A stretch of DNA of 57,024 nucleotides from a virus, in IMG/VR virus record IMGVR_UViG_3300008113_004294, positions 1 through 57,024 of that record. One strand, written 5' to 3'. Position numbers and translations under genes: made by a program. Positions 56,352 to 57,024 of the stretch are shown piece after piece; position 1 is the first letter of the stretch; every line of letters starts with the position of its first letter. A model generated the notes under the pieces. It had not been told where the DNA came from, made no database searches, and worked only from the letters and a program-made list of their open reading frames with translations.

Positions 56352-56368
56352 GAAGTCCAAATGACTTC
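56352..56368 (+). promoter_or_regulatory. start-codon hairpin of cassette 2
   Basis: GAAGTC-CAAAT-GACTTC over the ATG at 56361, with the Shine-Dalgarno GGAAG inside the stem. Two base pairs differ from the cassette 1 hairpin and both remain paired. Confidence 0.55.
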
Positions 56369-56537
56369 ACTAAATACAATGTGTAAAACACATATTCCAT
56401 TCGTTCCTGCTATCTCATCAGTAAATGATGACCAATTTACATTCTGCATGGAATGTGAACAAAATATTGAGCGTTGGTATAACGATACCGACCCTGAGCG
56501 TCTACCAATGTGGACTGATTGGAAGGTATCTAAATAA
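56361..56537 (+). CDS. 58-residue Cys-rich protein
   Basis: MTSLNTMCKTHIPFVPAISS, then CMECEQNIERWY: Cys-x2-His and CxxC, a likely zinc site. AAAGGAAG precedes the ATG. After its TAA the +1 frame continues with EVALEDSKYLTATCSECWG, another Cys-x2-Cys end, so the original gene may have been longer (see findings). Confidence 0.6.
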   Translation: MTSLNTMCKTHIPFVPAISSVNDDQFTFCMECEQNIERWYNDTDPERLPMWTDWKVSK

Positions 56538-56596
56538 TGAGGTTGCTCTCGAAGATTCTAAATATCTAACTGCTACTTGCTCAGAATGTTGGGGTT
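56538..56596 (+). other. orphan coding remnant or +1 frameshift extension
   Basis: The frame beginning NEVALEDSKY at 56536 continues to a stop at 56594-56596 and ends CSECWG. No start codon with a ribosome-binding site lies in this frame. It may be the tail of the preceding gene, reached by a +1 shift or separated by a mutation. Confidence 0.4.
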
Positions 56597-56604
56597 AATA
56601 TATA

Positions 56605-56709
56605 ATGGATTCCTATGATGACTACTATGAAAACCCTGCGCCAGTATATGCTGGTTGCTACTGCAAATTAAATTACCTATGTTCAGAATGTAAAAGGAGT
56701 TATAACTAA
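56605..56709 (+). CDS. 34-residue Cys-rich protein
   Basis: MDSYDDYYENPAPVYAGCYC then CSECKRSYN: CxC and CxxC. No good Shine-Dalgarno; a TATAAT overlaps the ATG. Its stop overlaps the next start (TAATG). Confidence 0.5.
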   Translation: MDSYDDYYENPAPVYAGCYCKLNYLCSECKRSYN

Positions 56710-56885
56710 TGAGTATTGAACTTCAAGATGTACTAAAAGTATGCCGTCAAATTCGTGGAAACGATAGAGATTCAGGCACTCACTATTTGCTTGGTTATCT
56801 TTGGGCTAACACTCCAGAGAAAGAGCAAATTAGAATTGCAAAATTATTTAATAAAGATTTAGAAGAAATGGAAAATAATAAATGA
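56709..56885 (+). CDS. 58-residue helical protein
   Basis: MSIELQDVLKVCRQIRGNDR, then THYLLGYLWANTPEKEQIRI and an acidic helix. Opens like the 69-residue neighbour (MSIE). AAAGGAG lies 11 nt before the ATG. Function unknown. Confidence 0.6.
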   Translation: MSIELQDVLKVCRQIRGNDRDSGTHYLLGYLWANTPEKEQIRIAKLFNKDLEEMENNK

Positions 56886-56983
56886 ATAACTTTTATCAAA
56901 CATTTTTTGTAAGTGGTAATGCATTGTTTTGGTTTTCAATGATTACTTTTATTTATGGAAGTTATTTATTTATAAAAGAATAA
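56882..56983 (+). CDS. 33-residue membrane peptide
   Basis: MNNFYQTFFVSGNALFWFSM then ITFIYGSYLFIKE: one hydrophobic helix with a basic end. ATG overlaps the previous stop by 4 nt (ATGA). Possibly a small membrane-interference peptide; unproven. Confidence 0.5.
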   Translation: MNNFYQTFFVSGNALFWFSMITFIYGSYLFIKE

Positions 56984-57024
56984 TCTTAAAAATAATTTAA
57001 CTTTCAACTAAAATGCCCGGCGCA
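56984..57024. other. window edge, possibly a third promoter cassette
   Basis: The last bases, ATGCCCGGCGCA, resemble the CCCGGC start of the upstream regulatory regions at 55266 and 56154. A further cassette may follow outside the window. Confidence 0.3.

Larger units (their letters stand above)
56151..56360. promoter_or_regulatory. second early regulatory region
   Basis: 210 bp without a gene. Holds CCCG...CGGG repeats, GGCGTGTCGCA, two composite DnaA-box plus CRP-like elements, the AAATGTCCGATTT promoter and the start hairpin of the next gene. A near copy, shorter, of the region at 55.24-55.48 kb. Confidence 0.6.

Noticed and set aside
1-57024. tRNA genes, CRISPR arrays and insertion sequences
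   Set aside because: No cloverleaf, regular repeat-spacer array or transposase was recognised by eye; a tRNA scan could still find an atypical gene.

Overview
The window is a segment of a tailed, siphovirus-type phage genome. It is AT-rich throughout. A portal, HK97-type protease and scaffold, major capsid protein, connectors, major tail protein, tail-assembly chaperones, a 2555-residue tape measure and many tail-tip and fibre proteins are recognisable, with no sheath or contractile baseplate. No integrase, terminase, tRNA or CRISPR array was recognised; the terminase must lie outside the window. The host is inferred, not shown. Extended -10 promoters, many apparently leaderless genes, CRP/GlxR-like TGTGA-N6-TCACA sites and an adenosylcobalamin-type ribonucleotide reductase would suit a low-GC, probably aquatic actinobacterium.

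Layout. On the minus strand, read from high to low coordinates, 52.9-51.8 kb holds two small surface proteins and a single-TM holin candidate. 51.5-35.2 kb is a large fibre/adhesin region. It contains three RGDTA-motif proteins, six paralogues sharing one N-terminal domain (four carry long polyglycine domains), modular fibres with repeated TDPTADRTIT units, and a divergent plus-strand lysozyme at 41.05-41.60 kb with its own promoter and a bidirectional terminator. A class II ribonucleotide reductase (35.0-33.0 kb) and a large virion-type protein (33.0-29.3 kb) follow. Then come portal, protease/scaffold, capsid, connectors, major tail protein, chaperones, tape measure and tail-tip proteins (28.9-4.2 kb). 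The strand ends with a replication operon (4.2 kb to the left edge): Zn-ribbon, HTH protein, two small proteins, DnaB-type helicase, DnaG-type primase, an SSB-like protein and the start of a DnaE-type polymerase.

The right end (53-57 kb) is an early-type accessory region of very small genes. Many encode 34-78-residue proteins with Cys-x2-Cys pairs, and two encode tiny membrane peptides. An endonuclease VII-like HNH protein is also there.

Regulation is the most unusual part. About twenty operon starts have TGnTATAAT-type extended -10 boxes, and ten genes have that box only 5-9 nt before the start codon with no Shine-Dalgarno sequence. Two plus-strand promoter cassettes (55.24-55.49 and 56.17-56.37 kb) share an AAATGTCCGATTT box, CRP/GlxR-like sites at identical spacing, and a hairpin over the start codon whose stem bases covary between the copies. 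The second cassette also has two TTATCCACA DnaA-box matches. A third copy of the box lies at 51.7 kb with no gene behind it. These points come from reading the sequence by eye; no database search or folding program was run.
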